A stretch of 64,000 nucleotides of DNA from Cokeromyces recurvatus (lineage: Eukaryota; Mucoromycota; Mucoromycetes; Mucorales; Mucoraceae), in the NCBI RefSeq assembly GCF_025118155.1, contig NW_026251433.1:100179-164178 (forward strand), read 5' to 3'. The notes under the pieces are model-generated. The model ran no database searches. It saw only the letters and a list, made by a program, of their open reading frames with translations, and was not told the DNA's origin. The translations under genes and the position numbers were made by a program. Shown here piece after piece: positions 35,921 to 46,597 of the stretch (positions within the stretch are counted from its first letter, which is position 1; each line of letters begins with the position of its first letter).

Positions 35921-36095
35921 TATATCTTGCTTTTCCTCTTCCCTTCTCTTTCTTTTTTACCCTTTTGCCTATCAAAAGGTTTTTTAGTACACTTTTATCC
36001 TTTCTCGAACTGACCCGGGCAATCCAATACGCCAGTATTATGTGCTCACATGGGTTGTTTAAATTTTTGTTATAAATAAAATAATTCTTAATCGT

Positions 36096-36556
36096 ATAGC
36101 GCAGTTGTCCATCACCAAATAACTCCCTTTTAGAGCTTCATTAAGATCCCAAGATATCAAGCAGAACATTTATGAATTTGATAAAGTGCACAGTTGTCGT
36201 ATCCTTTTGATATCGATTCTGAACTATCTTGCGCACTGCTCTCGTTATTATTATCAACATACCTTGTAGCTGGTTCTTCTCTAATAAACTCATCTATAGT
36301 ATGTTTTTTTTGACGTTTGCTACTTTTCTTTTCTCGCTTGTAGATGCCTTGTTACTTTGAATTTTCTCTTTTTTTTGCGGTGGCTTCTTTATCGCTACAT
36401 GAATGAAGCTAGATGCTTGTATAGCTCCAATAATCGTATGAGATGGGGTCTTTGTTTTAGTTGTCTTCACTATGGCAGGTATTCTAGTATCAGTTCTGGC
36501 CCAATTATTTCTCAAATTTATATGAAATCCAGCTTCGTTGATAAAGATACATTTTT
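36096..36556 (-). pseudogene. Remnant of a second, divergent Tc1-like transposase
   Basis: Minus-strand frame starting KKCIFINEAGFHINLRNNWA, homologous to the first catalytic Asp region of Tc1 transposases but with Asn in place of Asp. It continues through IIGAIQASSFIHVAI and, after frameshifts and stops, HFIKFINVLLDI and LKGSYLVMDN, which is the second catalytic Asp region. The C-terminal Glu region is missing. It is flanked on both sides by the 3' ends of LINE fragments, which appear to have cut it. It differs clearly from the 33.9-35.4 kb transposase, so it belongs to another subfamily. Confidence 0.7.
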
Positions 36557-36564
36557 TTATAAAA

Positions 36565-37200
36565 AAGTTGAGTTTTATTAAATAAAATCCAAATGAGCAC
36601 AAGTATTTTATATACTAAAATTGCCCGGACCAGTTCAATTCTGTATTTAGAAAAAAAAACCTTCTTGGGCTGAAGGAAAAAGGAAAAAAAAGAGGAAGAG
36701 AGAGGAGTTTATGAATGCTGGCTAAGCCAGAGAAGAAAAAGGGAGTTTAAAGATAGATTAGGTAGGATTAAATCATCGTAGGGAACACCATACTGTAGCA
36801 TGTCAACTTTATAGAGGAATCTTCGGACGGTAATCCAATGTATTCGCCAAGAAGCCTGTGTGTGTAGTAACTTGGGCGGTCGAGAGGGAATCCGATTGAG
36901 AAGACATGAGATGGGGTCATCTACGTCTTGTGACATGCGTAATTGAGAATGGATGCGCAGGCAATGGATACTGTGTTTCTTTGTTAGATTGTGTGATTTG
37001 CATTGACAAGGTTTACGAGTACCACCAGGTTGCCAGCCTAGCCGCCATCTAATGAGTTGACTACGTTCTATTGGGAGCATAGGTAACCACAGGATGGGGT
37101 TCATGGACAAAGAAGGACGACAGACAGACAATAATTTGCTGTGCCTGTTATAGAACAAGCTCTGGATATAAGCATAAGTAATATTATAATAGATGAATTA
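36565..37200 (-). mobile_element. LINE fragment 2, 5'-truncated, opposite orientation
   Basis: The minus-strand frame 37158-36709 encodes the same C-terminal LINE region as fragment 1. Beyond its stop the UTR shares with fragment 1 the motif AACTGGTCCGGGCAAT (complement of 36620-36635) and a GTGCTCA block (near 36594), ending in a TTTAATAAAA tail near 36565. The 5' end is lost at about 37160-37200. Protein identity with fragment 1 is moderate, so they are not recent sister copies. Confidence 0.65.
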
Positions 37201-37758
37201 CATAATAAAGGATAAACTATAAGCCTGAATATGAAATAAAACTCTGTATATAACATCTTGCAAATAATATAAAACGTATTGACATCCAATTGTTTAGATG
37301 TATCAATTATAAGACATCGTATCATTTTTAAATATTTATTTTTATAACCTTGACAAAGGATTCAAGTCGTCTTTGATCCAATAAAATAAAACTATAAAAA
37401 ATATCAGGAACATACACTCAGATCAAACAATAATTTTTTTACCCAATAGATAATCCATAGAAATCAGTCTCTTGAATCAACAAGATGTATATCTGAATAC
37501 TAACACTGTTTCATGGCTTATGTTCTTTGATGGTTATTTTTATTTCTTTGATTCAGGATTCATTAACATAAATACAAGCAGTTGTGTAGACGTAAAATAA
37601 TCTTTAACTTTTTCTTTAACTTTCAATTCTTATTCTTTATTTTAATTGAATAAAACAGTCTCAAACTATACTTCCTTTTGTTCCCTTTCTCTCTTCTTTT
37701 TCTTTCTCTTTTATTTTTCTTTTAAATATTACGTTCCATCACATTGGGAATGACTGTA

Positions 37759-37902
37759 TGCGACATTTTTTTTTTTTTTGAAAAGCACGACACTATTTTC
37801 CTGAATTGTGCGATACTCTTTTCTAAAAACATACGACACTGTTTTTGTTAAAAGTGCGACACTTTAATCTTTTTTTTCTTGCGACATCATTTTGGTAAAA
37901 GG
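37759..37902 (+). repeat. Array of six degenerate 22-27 bp units with a TGCGACAC core
   Basis: Six successive units share the pattern T[GA]CGA[CT]A[CT] followed by a T-rich block and usually AAAAG or similar before the next unit. The cores are TGCGACAT, CACGACAC, TGCGATAC, TACGACAC, TGCGACAC and TGCGACAT. Spacing is about 22-27 bp. The layout resembles subterminal repeat arrays of DNA transposons, but no transposase or partner end was found nearby. Confidence 0.7.
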
Positions 37903-38600
37903 TGTATTAAAATTAGAACTTCCAAATGTTATTTTACATGGAAATTTACCTGACAAACAGCCAGGTGTTATTCTGATTACATAATAAACTAACTAATCGT
38001 ATTACACAAACAACTTTATCTTAAGACAATGAGGCGAAAATTGAGATTTTTATTAAAAGTATAAGAAATAATGCAAAAAAAATAGTTTATACAAACCGAA
38101 TTAATAACTTGTAATTTGAACAATAAAACACATTTAATACTATAAAACTATTAAATCTTCATATTGCTGTCACTTTTAATTGAAGTAGGTGTCCTGCTTT
38201 CAACTAAGCGCCCCATTTTCAAAATTGGCCCAAAGTTTTTTTTGTGTGGCCCAACCTATTTTCTTCAGCTGTAACATTTGTTTTTTGAATTGACTAGTAG
38301 GGCAAATTCAGAAACTCTATAGACTACATGTCCATTGGTCTTTTTATATATGTATATATAAATAAAATCCTTTTTATTCGCATGTGAGCAATATGAGTCC
38401 TATTGAAAGTTTCAATTGATAAAAACTATTCTTAATCCATTTGTATTTAATAAATACTAATAATGTTTAGTTCAGAATACAAATTTAAATAAATAAAAAG
38501 CTATGCATAAAATTATCCTTTTTTTTTATCTTTTGGAAACAATAAAAAGTAAATTCATATTTGATTTGTATTTGCTATCTTGTATGTTTTGTTACATGCA

Positions 38601-38601
<1 letters not shown>

Positions 38602-38638
<37 letters not shown>
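38602..38638 (+). repeat. 37-bp poly(A) tract upstream of mS33
   Basis: Uninterrupted A run 180 bp before the mS33 start codon. Confidence 0.9.
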
Positions 38639-38641
<3 letters not shown>

Positions 38642-38816
38642 CGATCAGTCTATGATGAATGGCTTCTGACAAAATAATTGACAATGAAATTGATTAGGCT
38701 TTGAGGAAGAACCGCAACAACGATCAATAAAATCAATATTAAAGTACCGATCCAACTTCTCTAGCCGGGGTTAGGATTATACCCTTTCTCTTTATTCCTT
38801 TCTCATTTTACGACAC

Positions 38817-39205
38817 ATGAGCCAATCTGTAGCAGCAGCAACAAAAACTAGATTAGCACAATTATCACAGCTTTCTTGCCAAATATTTTCTAATGTATAC
38901 AATCCAACAGGTGCACGTACTGGTAACAAGATCTTGAGGCAACGGTTAATTGGCCCTACGATCGCTGCTTATCATCCACAAAAACTTGTTCATTTCCGAG
39001 ACATTAGTGCTTTGTATCCTCAACTTGAACTAATTGATATGGATGAAAAGGTGCGTCTTGATGAGATTGCAAGAAGAAAGAGACGAGGAAAGGGTGCACC
39101 AAAGAAAGGTAAAATAGTTAATTTAATAATAAATTCCCATGTTCAGAAAACTAATATTTAAATTTTATAGGACAAGGCAAGCGTGCTACAAATAAGAAGA
39201 AATAA
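38817..39205 (+). CDS. RSM27: Mitochondrial small ribosomal subunit protein mS33
   Basis: Two exons (38817-39108 and 39171-39205) give about 108 aa, the expected size for mS33 (yeast Rsm27, human MRPS33). The central part reads SCQIFSNVYNPTGARTGNKI then LRQRLIGPTIAAYHP, closely matching the family, and the C-terminus is strongly basic (RRKRRGKGAPKKGQGKRA). It is a component of the mitochondrial ribosome small subunit. The second exon adds only 11 residues. Without the splice the frame would run into the intron and end in hydrophobic non-family residues. Confidence 0.92.
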
Positions 39206-39306
39206 TTGTTTTATTTATACACATATAATTGTACATAATATTTATATTAAAAAAAAAAAGGAAAAAGAAAAAGAAAGAAAGAAAGAGCGAGAAAGATTGT
39301 TCACAT

Positions 39307-41342
39307 TTACTTTCTTCTCATTGTCGTTATTTTTTCATGTTTAGCAATGAGTCTAGCATATCGTAGTCCACATGCATTACATAAACTGTTATAGATTGGA
39401 TTGTTATAATAGATGCCAAAAAAAAAAAAGAAAAAGAAAAAATTAATTATCATAACTTACCTTTTATGACCATTTGGACCTCTTCTCCATTCAGGACTTG
39501 TACTTGTCTGACAGTTTTCACACTTCTTTTCTTGAATACCAAATCGGTTCCTCCAGGTTTTTAATAAGGAGCTTCGATTATTGGTTTCAGATCCTGTCGT
39601 GTGCTCCTTGGTATTTGTTGCTATTGTTGTTGTTGTGGTTAAGTTATGATTAGCTAATAATTGTGCAGATACTGTTGGTAATGGTAATTTGATATTATCA
39701 TTATTAAGAATCTCATTAATTTTGGATATACGATAAGCTCTAGAGAGAGAGAAAAAAAAAAGGAGGAAAGGATTATTAGCCACTAATTTGTTTCTATAAC
39801 AACTACTATGATTACATACTTTGAATGTTGTTCTTGACGATGATTTGTTTTCATGGTAACTAAAGATGGAAATGACAATGGATGATTTTTGTTGGTATCA
39901 AGGGAAGTTATCTGAAATAAACTAAAAGTAAGACTCCCGTAAATAATTATAATTCTTTCTACTTCACATAAGCCAAATGGCTCTGTCATGACAGTAGAAG
40001 TTGAATGAGTATGATGAGTACACGTTGCATAAGCTGTTACTCCTGTTAGAGAGGTAGAGAAGTTTGTTGTATAAGCTATTTTTCTTTCAATTTCTTGTAA
40101 TGTAAATGTGTTTGTAAGATCCAGTAAAAATTTTATTTCTTCTTGTTGTATGCGATATGATTGTTGGTTGATATTGTTGTTATATAGTAATGGCAGTCTG
40201 TCAAAATTTTGTATAACAGTATTACTATTGTGATAAGGATTTTTATCTTTATTAAAATAGGATGGCCATGATATTAACAATTGCTTTTCTTTAGTGTCAT
40301 AAATTTGAAATAGTCTAAATGTTGTATATCTTGTGATAGGCTGTAATGAATGATATTGTTGTAAAATATTCAAAATTTCATAAATAGCCTATGTATATAT
40401 TTATAAAATTTTGCATGTAAGAAGATAATATATATGTTATATATATGCATATTTGTTTATGGAATATAAACTCACATTTGTACTTATTCGTTCACTTCCA
40501 CAGCAAGCAATGTTTTGGTCTGACATATCTATTCCAAGATACATAATTACACAAGTATTATAAATTCAGTTTACGCTATATTTTAACTACCTGTATGAAA
40601 GAAAGCTAGAATAACTTTATCTGTTGCTGTGTATGTAACTACGTCAGCTATAACCCAATTAGTTGATTCATTATTATTATCCTTGTATATGTAGTATCAC
40701 GTGTAAGCAGCATGACATTTTTTTCATTATTATGATATATTTAACGTACACATACCATGCCTTCATTATCATCTTTTAATTTTTCATAAGCTAAAGATTT
40801 AATGCTACGCAAACGGCATCTGAATTTAACAATCATTAATATTGTATGAATATGTTTTTTTTTCTTCTTTTTTATTGCCATAAGTTTTATACCTAGTGAT
40901 TGCGCCTGCTAAAGTTGTAGTTTGAACAAAATTCAATAGATCTGTAGCAGCTAATGACAATTCATCAGGGTGAATAAAGTCTAATAATGATCGAGATCTT
41001 AAAATGTCACCGATTGTTATTCCAAAGCTGATCTCAATTTCGTCTATATATTTGGGTAAATAGATGAATTTAAATTTTTCAAGGGATAATAATGCCCAAA
41101 AGCAAGAGGCAAACGACATAAAGGATTTAATACTATATTGTATAATTTTATCAACAGTTATATCTAAATATATATACAAATTGTGTATGTTTATAATTGA
41201 TTAGAAACAGAGTAAAAAAGAAAGGTAAAGAAGAAGAAGAAAAAGGTTATGTAATGTTTACTAAGATAAACTATGCTAAATAAAATATATATGTTATATA
41301 TACACTATAATCTTTCATAATCCATAAAGCTGGTAACGACAT
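39307..41342 (-). CDS. WC-2-like PAS-GATA transcription factor
   Basis: Eight exons on the minus strand (41342-41306, 41163-40893, 40819-40756, 40681-40591, 40528-40476, 40388-39820, 39739-39461, 39385-39307) give about 480 aa. The N-terminal PAS domain carries FIYLPKYIDEIEISFGITIG and LLDFIHPDEL, as in the White Collar 2 family. A second, weaker PAS-like segment is in exon 6. Near the C-terminus is one GATA finger, CENC...CNAC with 18 residues between the pairs (C-x2-C-x18-C-x2-C), the plant-like spacing typical of fungal blue-light GATA factors. WC-2 proteins pair with the flavin-binding WC-1 to form a light-responsive complex. No LOV Cys motif is present here, consistent with the WC-2 role. 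The finger is split between exons 7 and 8. Confidence 0.9.
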
Positions 41343-41894
41343 GAAACTTTTTTTTTATATATCTGTATACATTTATAAATATGTATTTATAGCCATTTTA
41401 GGCTGTAGCAATACATATATGTATATATATATATATATATTTACTCAGAACTACATCATTCATCTTTGATAATGTGAGTGAGTGTATATCATCATATTAC
41501 TCTTTGATATGATCATTCTCATGTACACATACTATAAAATAAATAAGACAGTATTTTATGTACTATTCGGCACTATTTATTTTAGTAAAACGCCACAAAT
41601 AACAAAATAATAATTCCTTTTTCGTTTAATTTTTGCAATGTATATTGACAAGTAACATAATAAAAGGGTATATGTTCATGAATATATGTATTGTGGCCCT
41701 ATTATTGATTAGGAATAGGATTGCATATATCTATCTAAAGTATGATTTACGAAAGGGTAAGAAACTATATACACTACTTGTAACAAATATTCTAATAATA
41801 CACATTAAATGAGCTACATGCCTTTTTTTTTTATTTATATATTGTTATTTACAAAAAGAAAAGAAAAGAAAAGAAAGAAAGAAAGAAAAAGAAA
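41343..41894. other. Intergenic DNA between WC-2-like and Sts1 genes
   Basis: AT-rich, with a TA-rich microsatellite near 41417-41440 and an AAAG repeat near 41857-41890. No gene was seen. It holds the WC-2-like promoter. Confidence 0.4.
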
Positions 41895-43134
41895 TCACCA
41901 TAGGTTAATCCTAGATGATAATAAAGAAGGGTTATCAACACCAATAATCCAGCCTAGTTTTTCTGTGAATTGCTGTAAAACATCACTAAACTGTCCATGT
42001 GTCTCTATATTGTGCTGCACAAGCCTAAATAAACATAATTTGTTATGCCAGCGTAATTAAATGTAGATACGAGATCGTTACTTACTCTTTAGCCCATTCT
42101 GTTACAACCTGCTGGCCATAAATCTTTCCTTGGTTTATTTTAGAAGATGCAACATTAACAGCCTTTTTCCAATATTCTATTATTTCATTCATTAAATCTC
42201 TTTTGATTTGATTATGTACTAATAGAAAATAAGACAAGTAAGTAAATAAATAAATATATAGATTCATGGTTTAAATTATATACCATCGTTATCCCATTCT
42301 GGTAGTCGACTTGCAACAGTTGTAGCATAATGAAGATAAGAAAATAAGGTAGTTGGATGTTCGTCTGGTGAAGATATAAAATGTTCAGCATATTCTACTA
42401 ATGTATTCTAAAATTGATAATATCAGTATATAATTTATATACAATGCTATATATCTATATTTTACAACAATATCAAGTAGTATTGTTCTGACTCTATTGA
42501 AAGTATAATCATCTCTTGTCGAAGTCTTGTTATAAGGGAAACTGTCAATTAATTTCTTTTCGAGATTTCCAATAACTAAAGATATTGATTGCGTAGTAGG
42601 AGGAGGTATAAAGGCATCAACTTCATTTTTTAAATGTGGATTAGAATCAACAAGATCATTAATTAACTCAATAAGTTTATCTTTATCCAATGTAGCTGTA
42701 CAGAATCATGAATTAGTATTTATATAATATTATCTACAACAAAACTTGGTTTGTTTACCTAGTAATTTGCTGATTGGAAATCCTCCTTTTGTGCTCATTC
42801 GATTACGTTTTGTAGCGTGAAGTATATTATCTTCTCTTAGTGAATGTAGTGTTATTGTTTTATAATCAGTACTGTTCTCGCTATTTGTCATTTCTTCATC
42901 CTCATAAGATGCTCGCCTTTTACGGCCTTTTAGTTTATTAGATGTAGATTAATAAATATATATATATATATGTATATGTATACATTCAAATGGACGCTTC
43001 TTACCTTTTGTTGTCCCATCATTGGAAGGAGGTGAATATAATGTTGGTGGTTTCGATTTTGCTAAAAAATGAGCTGAACGATATAGATGCTGCTGTTGTC
43101 TAAAAAGGCTATTTTGGCTTGGTGAAGATGACAT
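41895..43134 (-). CDS. STS1: Sts1/Cut8 nuclear proteasome tether
   Basis: Six exons on the minus strand (43134-43005, 42926-42759, 42695-42466, 42407-42284, 42218-42086, 42024-41895) give about 304 aa. A basic GRKRR segment followed by an acidic patch and KRNRM lies in the N-terminal third, matching the nuclear-localisation region. The conserved family core is LDKDKLIELINDLVDSNP, IGNLEKKLIDSFPYNK, FNRVRTILLDIV and LVEYAEHF. The family anchors 26S proteasomes at the nuclear envelope and is needed for chromosome segregation. All joins keep frame and the core reads without gaps. The start faces the EF-hand gene across 313 bp, so the two probably share a bidirectional promoter. Confidence 0.92.
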
Positions 43135-43404
43135 TTTAATAAAGATAAAAAAAATAAATAAATAAAGTTAAAAAAGCAGTGTCTGAAAGCTTCGATGTGT
43201 GATGATGATAATATTGGTGACTGGTTTGTCATGCGTACTGCAGTATTTTTAGTGTATGTCTTGACTGCTACTCAAGAAAAAAAAAATTACGTATTTATTA
43301 GAGTTATTCACATTGATATAATAAATATGCCGCCGCAGTTACTGTTATTGTTGTATAATTGTGCCTAAAAATTTCAATTATCTTTTCTCTTTTCATCTTT
43401 TATT

Positions 43405-43405
<1 letters not shown>

Positions 43406-43447
<42 letters not shown>
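43406..43447 (+). repeat. 42-bp poly(A) tract directly abutting the EF-hand start codon
   Basis: Uninterrupted A run whose last base before the codon is immediately followed by the ATG at 43448. If this is the 5' UTR, the mRNA would begin translation directly after a poly(A) leader. Confidence 0.9.
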
Positions 43448-43450
<3 letters not shown>

Positions 43451-44044
43451 AAGAAGTCTAAGAAACAGTTAAAACAAAGTATATTAAAATAATCAAGAAC
43501 ATGATAACTATGATAATAAATAATTTTTATAGTATTTAAAGATTTTGATATAAACGATGAAGGGCTCTTGGATACTGAATATTTGTTTAAAGCATTGATA
43601 TCTTTGGACTTGCCTATAGAACAATCAGATATACCGGATTTATTTGAATCTGTAGGACGAGAAAAGGAAGGAACAGTGACACAAGACGATTTTATAGATA
43701 TAGTAACAGAATTAATGGTAAATAATAAAATTCATATAGTTTTTATTTTATTTTATTTTATTTTTTTTGTCAATCTTTAGGACTGTGATATAGACGATGG
43801 AGAAATATCACAACAAGAAGCAAATGACTCTTATTTAATAACAGATACAGCTTTTAATATGTTGGCTGATCCTGCTGTTAATGGCATTACTTTAGAAAGC
43901 TTACTTAAAGCATGCGAAATGCAATATGAATCTTGGACAAAGCAACAAGTAATGGAAATGATGAATGAAGCTGATCTAAATCATGATGGCTTGATTGATT
44001 CTGATGAATTTAAAAAAATTTGTAAAAAAGCAGGTTTATTGTAG
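43448..44044 (+). CDS. EF-hand calcium-binding protein, calmodulin/centrin superfamily
   Basis: Three exons (43448-43478, 43533-43717, 43781-44044) give about 159 aa, the size of calmodulin or centrin. Four EF-hand-like helix-loop-helix units can be placed. Loop 1 is DFDINDEGLLDTEYL; loop 2 is degenerate (SVGREKEGTVTQDDF); loop 3 lacks a usable loop (NMLADPAVNGITLE); loop 4 is canonical (ADLNHDGLIDSDEF, with D-x-N-x-D-G and final E-type position). Hence at least one and probably two loops bind Ca2+. The N-terminus is basic (MKKSKKQLKQ). The centrin-like length and charge suggest a centrin/Cdc31-like role, but mucoralean fungi have several such paralogues, so the exact orthologue is undecided. 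Confidence 0.82.
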
Positions 44045-44114
44045 AAAGAGAATATACCATTGTCTATATTTATTCATTACGTTGATAATAATAATAATAA
44101 ATGACGATTTACTT

Positions 44115-45537
44115 TTAACTATAATAATGAAAAACAGTGGGCTCACAACCACGAATAGCTTTTGGTTCTGTATTTGGCACATAAATATCAGTCCAAAATT
44201 CTTTTATATCGGGTTCTGGTGAGTTTTCTGCTTCTCTCTGAGCATCATCAACTTCCTTCTTGACTTTCTTTTCAATGTCTTTAAGTTCAGCTTCAGTCGC
44301 AATATTGTGTTCCAGTATAAGTTTTTTAAGATGAGAGATAGGATCAGAGGATGATCTAACCTGTTGGATTTCATCTCGAGTACGATAAGTAGTACCAGGA
44401 TCTGACATGGAATGGCCACCATAACGGTAAGTTGTTACTTCCATCACTAATGGCCCTTTACCAGAAATAGTCCAATCTCTTGCCCATTGTACGGCTTTTT
44501 TCACTGCAAAAATATCCATACCATTAGCCTATGTATGTAGAAACATCAGTATATAAAGTAAAAGCAAACTAGAGTCAATGGTATCCTTACTACTTACACG
44601 AATACCAGGAATATAGTCACCACGTTTATAATATTCAATGGATGCAGATGAACGTTCGTTTGAAGTGCCCATACCATATTTATTATTTTCACAGATAAAA
44701 ACAATTGGAAGATTCCATAACTTGGCCATATTAAATGCCTCAAATACTTGTCCTTGATTAGCAGCACCATCACCGTAAAGAGCCAAGGTCGTTGAAGCAT
44801 TTCCTTGATACTGTTGTGCAAAGGCAATACCTGCTCCTAAAGGTACTTGCGCACCTACAATACCATTTCCTCCATAAAAATTATGAGCAAACATATGCAT
44901 CGATCCACCTTTACCCTTAGAGACACCAGCTGAGCGACCCATCAATTCTGCTAAAATGGATTTAACTGAGGCACCACGAAGAAATGTATAACCGTGGCAA
45001 CGGTAAGAAGTAATAACATGATCGTTAGGGGTAATAGCATGTTCAATACCAACAGCAATAGCTTCCTATATACATATATATATATAAAAAGAGGGCGACA
45101 GAGAGATTGAGTTAAATGCTACCTACTAATTTTTAAATACTATGCACATACCTCACCTGTTGATAAATGACAAAAACCGCGAATTTTCTTACCCTTATAA
45201 AGTCCGTCTGAGGCCATTTCAAGACGACGGATTGTTGACATTTGAGTGTACATGTCCAACATTTCCTTTTTAGAAGTTTCTAGCTCAAGTGAGGGGGCTT
45301 CAGCATTGTACATTTGAAAGGAATTGTCAGGTAATGTTATCTTGATGGTCTCATCCTCACTTGCTGATGTTGGTGACTTTTCGGCTATTCTTGCAGGTGA
45401 TGTCGTACAAATATTACGCTGTGAAATAAAAATAGATAAATATACAATTTGGTTCTAATTTTTTTTCCATGTTTATTTACAATAGCATAATTATTTGATC
45501 TTCTCACAATAAATCGTTTAGCAACTGTTTTAAGCAT
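44115..45537 (-). CDS. PDA1: Pyruvate dehydrogenase E1 component alpha subunit
   Basis: Four exons on the minus strand (45537-45481, 45418-45152, 45065-44598, 44528-44115) give about 401 aa. The N-terminus ([16 protein letters not shown]) is a mitochondrial presequence. The conserved features are [12 protein letters not shown], the active-site [10 protein letters not shown] and GGSMHMF. The thiamine-diphosphate-binding motif is [17 protein letters not shown] with CENNKYGMG. The phosphorylation loop is [20 protein letters not shown] with the regulatory serines (E1-kinase sites). It decarboxylates pyruvate in the matrix and, with E1 beta, passes the acetyl group to E2. The gene is convergent with the EF-hand gene, 70 bp apart. 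Confidence 0.97.
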
Positions 45538-46527
45538 TGAGTATAGTATGAGAATAGGAAGAAAAGAGATGCCCTGTATTATTCTTATGATTATCATTTC
45601 TAAGGAATTACTAAATATATAAATGTAAAACCTATTTAGTAGATTAAAATTTCCCCGCTAATAACAATAATAGATGCACCTACCAAATATTAAAAAGTAT
45701 CTAAGATAACATACACAATATATTAACAACGTTATTAATATGAAGAAAGTATTTTTTGAATGTGTATATATAAATTCATATTCATATATAAAAATATATG
45801 CATACAGTATTGTTAAGCAGGAATATGCTCCCTTTTTTTTTTCTGCAATATATCTTTATTTACCTTAATACCCCAATTATTTAAGTCCCCGTTTTAAACA
45901 TATAGATAAACTAGAAGAATGATTTTTAAGGCAATAGATCCGAGGAAATATCTCCAAGTTAATATTTTACGCGCAAATAAACATACCATCTACTTGAAAA
46001 GCACTTTATGAATGCAATAACTATTGTCGTTACTGATATCAGGAATATCTTTCCTGAAGCATTTTATTTTCTAACGCGCATGAATTAGTTTCTATTCCTA
46101 TTATAAAATATTATAAATTTATATGCCATCAATAATAAAAAAAAAATAGTCTGTTTAATATGATTAGCTTGGCTTTTTTTTTTTTTTGAAAGGGTGTGTT
46201 ATATTATTAAAATTGAATATACTTATTTCTTTTTTTTTTTTTTTTTTGATAGATAGAAGCATTATTGTGTATCAATATGACCTAATGTATTCAAAGTACA
46301 AATGCAATTCTATAAATTTATTTTTGGTAGTTCCTTTTCATTAGGTATTTTCATATAAATACCATACCCAAAATGATTGGCGAAGTCTCAAAATCGTGAA
46401 AGTTATTAGAAGAGGCATGAAAATAAATAAGTTTAATAGGTACTTTTTTTTTCAAGAATCTTTTTATATAACTCGAATCTACATACTTTCTTAGACAACA
46501 ATGTTATATATGTCTTTCGAATGGCAT

Positions 46528-46597
<70 letters not shown>

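Larger units (their letters stand above)
33508..36090 (+). mobile_element. LINE (non-LTR retrotransposon) fragment 1, 5'-truncated and split by a Tc1-like element
   Basis: The coding part right of the inserted element (35388-35920) ends in the conserved C-terminal region found after the reverse transcriptase in Mucorales LINEs: LLSACRPTLGIDPILWLSM, then ERSRIVRWLLGWLPGG and a CxH-type region. The same motif occurs in LINE fragment 2. The frame at 33508-33807 (QWILNNYDGYGTFPSLMFAK and onward) lies just left of the insertion on the same strand. It is probably the preceding part of the same ORF, but this is inference. The 3' UTR shows AACTGACCCGGGCAAT (36008-36023) and a GTGCTCA block shared with fragment 2, and ends near an ATAAATAAAATAA tail at about 36075-36090. 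No reverse-transcriptase domain is present, so the copy is dead. Confidence 0.6.
37201..38816. other. Intergenic DNA with short-motif arrays, right of the transposon nest
   Basis: No gene seen. It contains the CGACA array described separately (37759-37902). A smaller cluster of GC-containing 7-mers with T runs (two copies of TGGCCCAA and one GCGCCCC, about 38207-38270) and a 37-bp A run (38602-38638) follow. The last 60 bp form the leader of the mS33 gene. Confidence 0.4.

Noticed and set aside
36294..36602. Complete gene on the minus strand
   Set aside because: Only the part from about 36556 resembles a transposase. The first 16 residues are LINE 3' UTR read through, and downstream transposase motifs lie in other frames.
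37759..37902. CRISPR array
   Set aside because: Repeats are degenerate and spacers are T-rich and not unique, there is no cas gene, and the host is eukaryotic.
41417..41440. TA-repeat as a possible origin or regulatory element
   Set aside because: (TA)n microsatellites are common throughout the window, with nothing to set this one apart.
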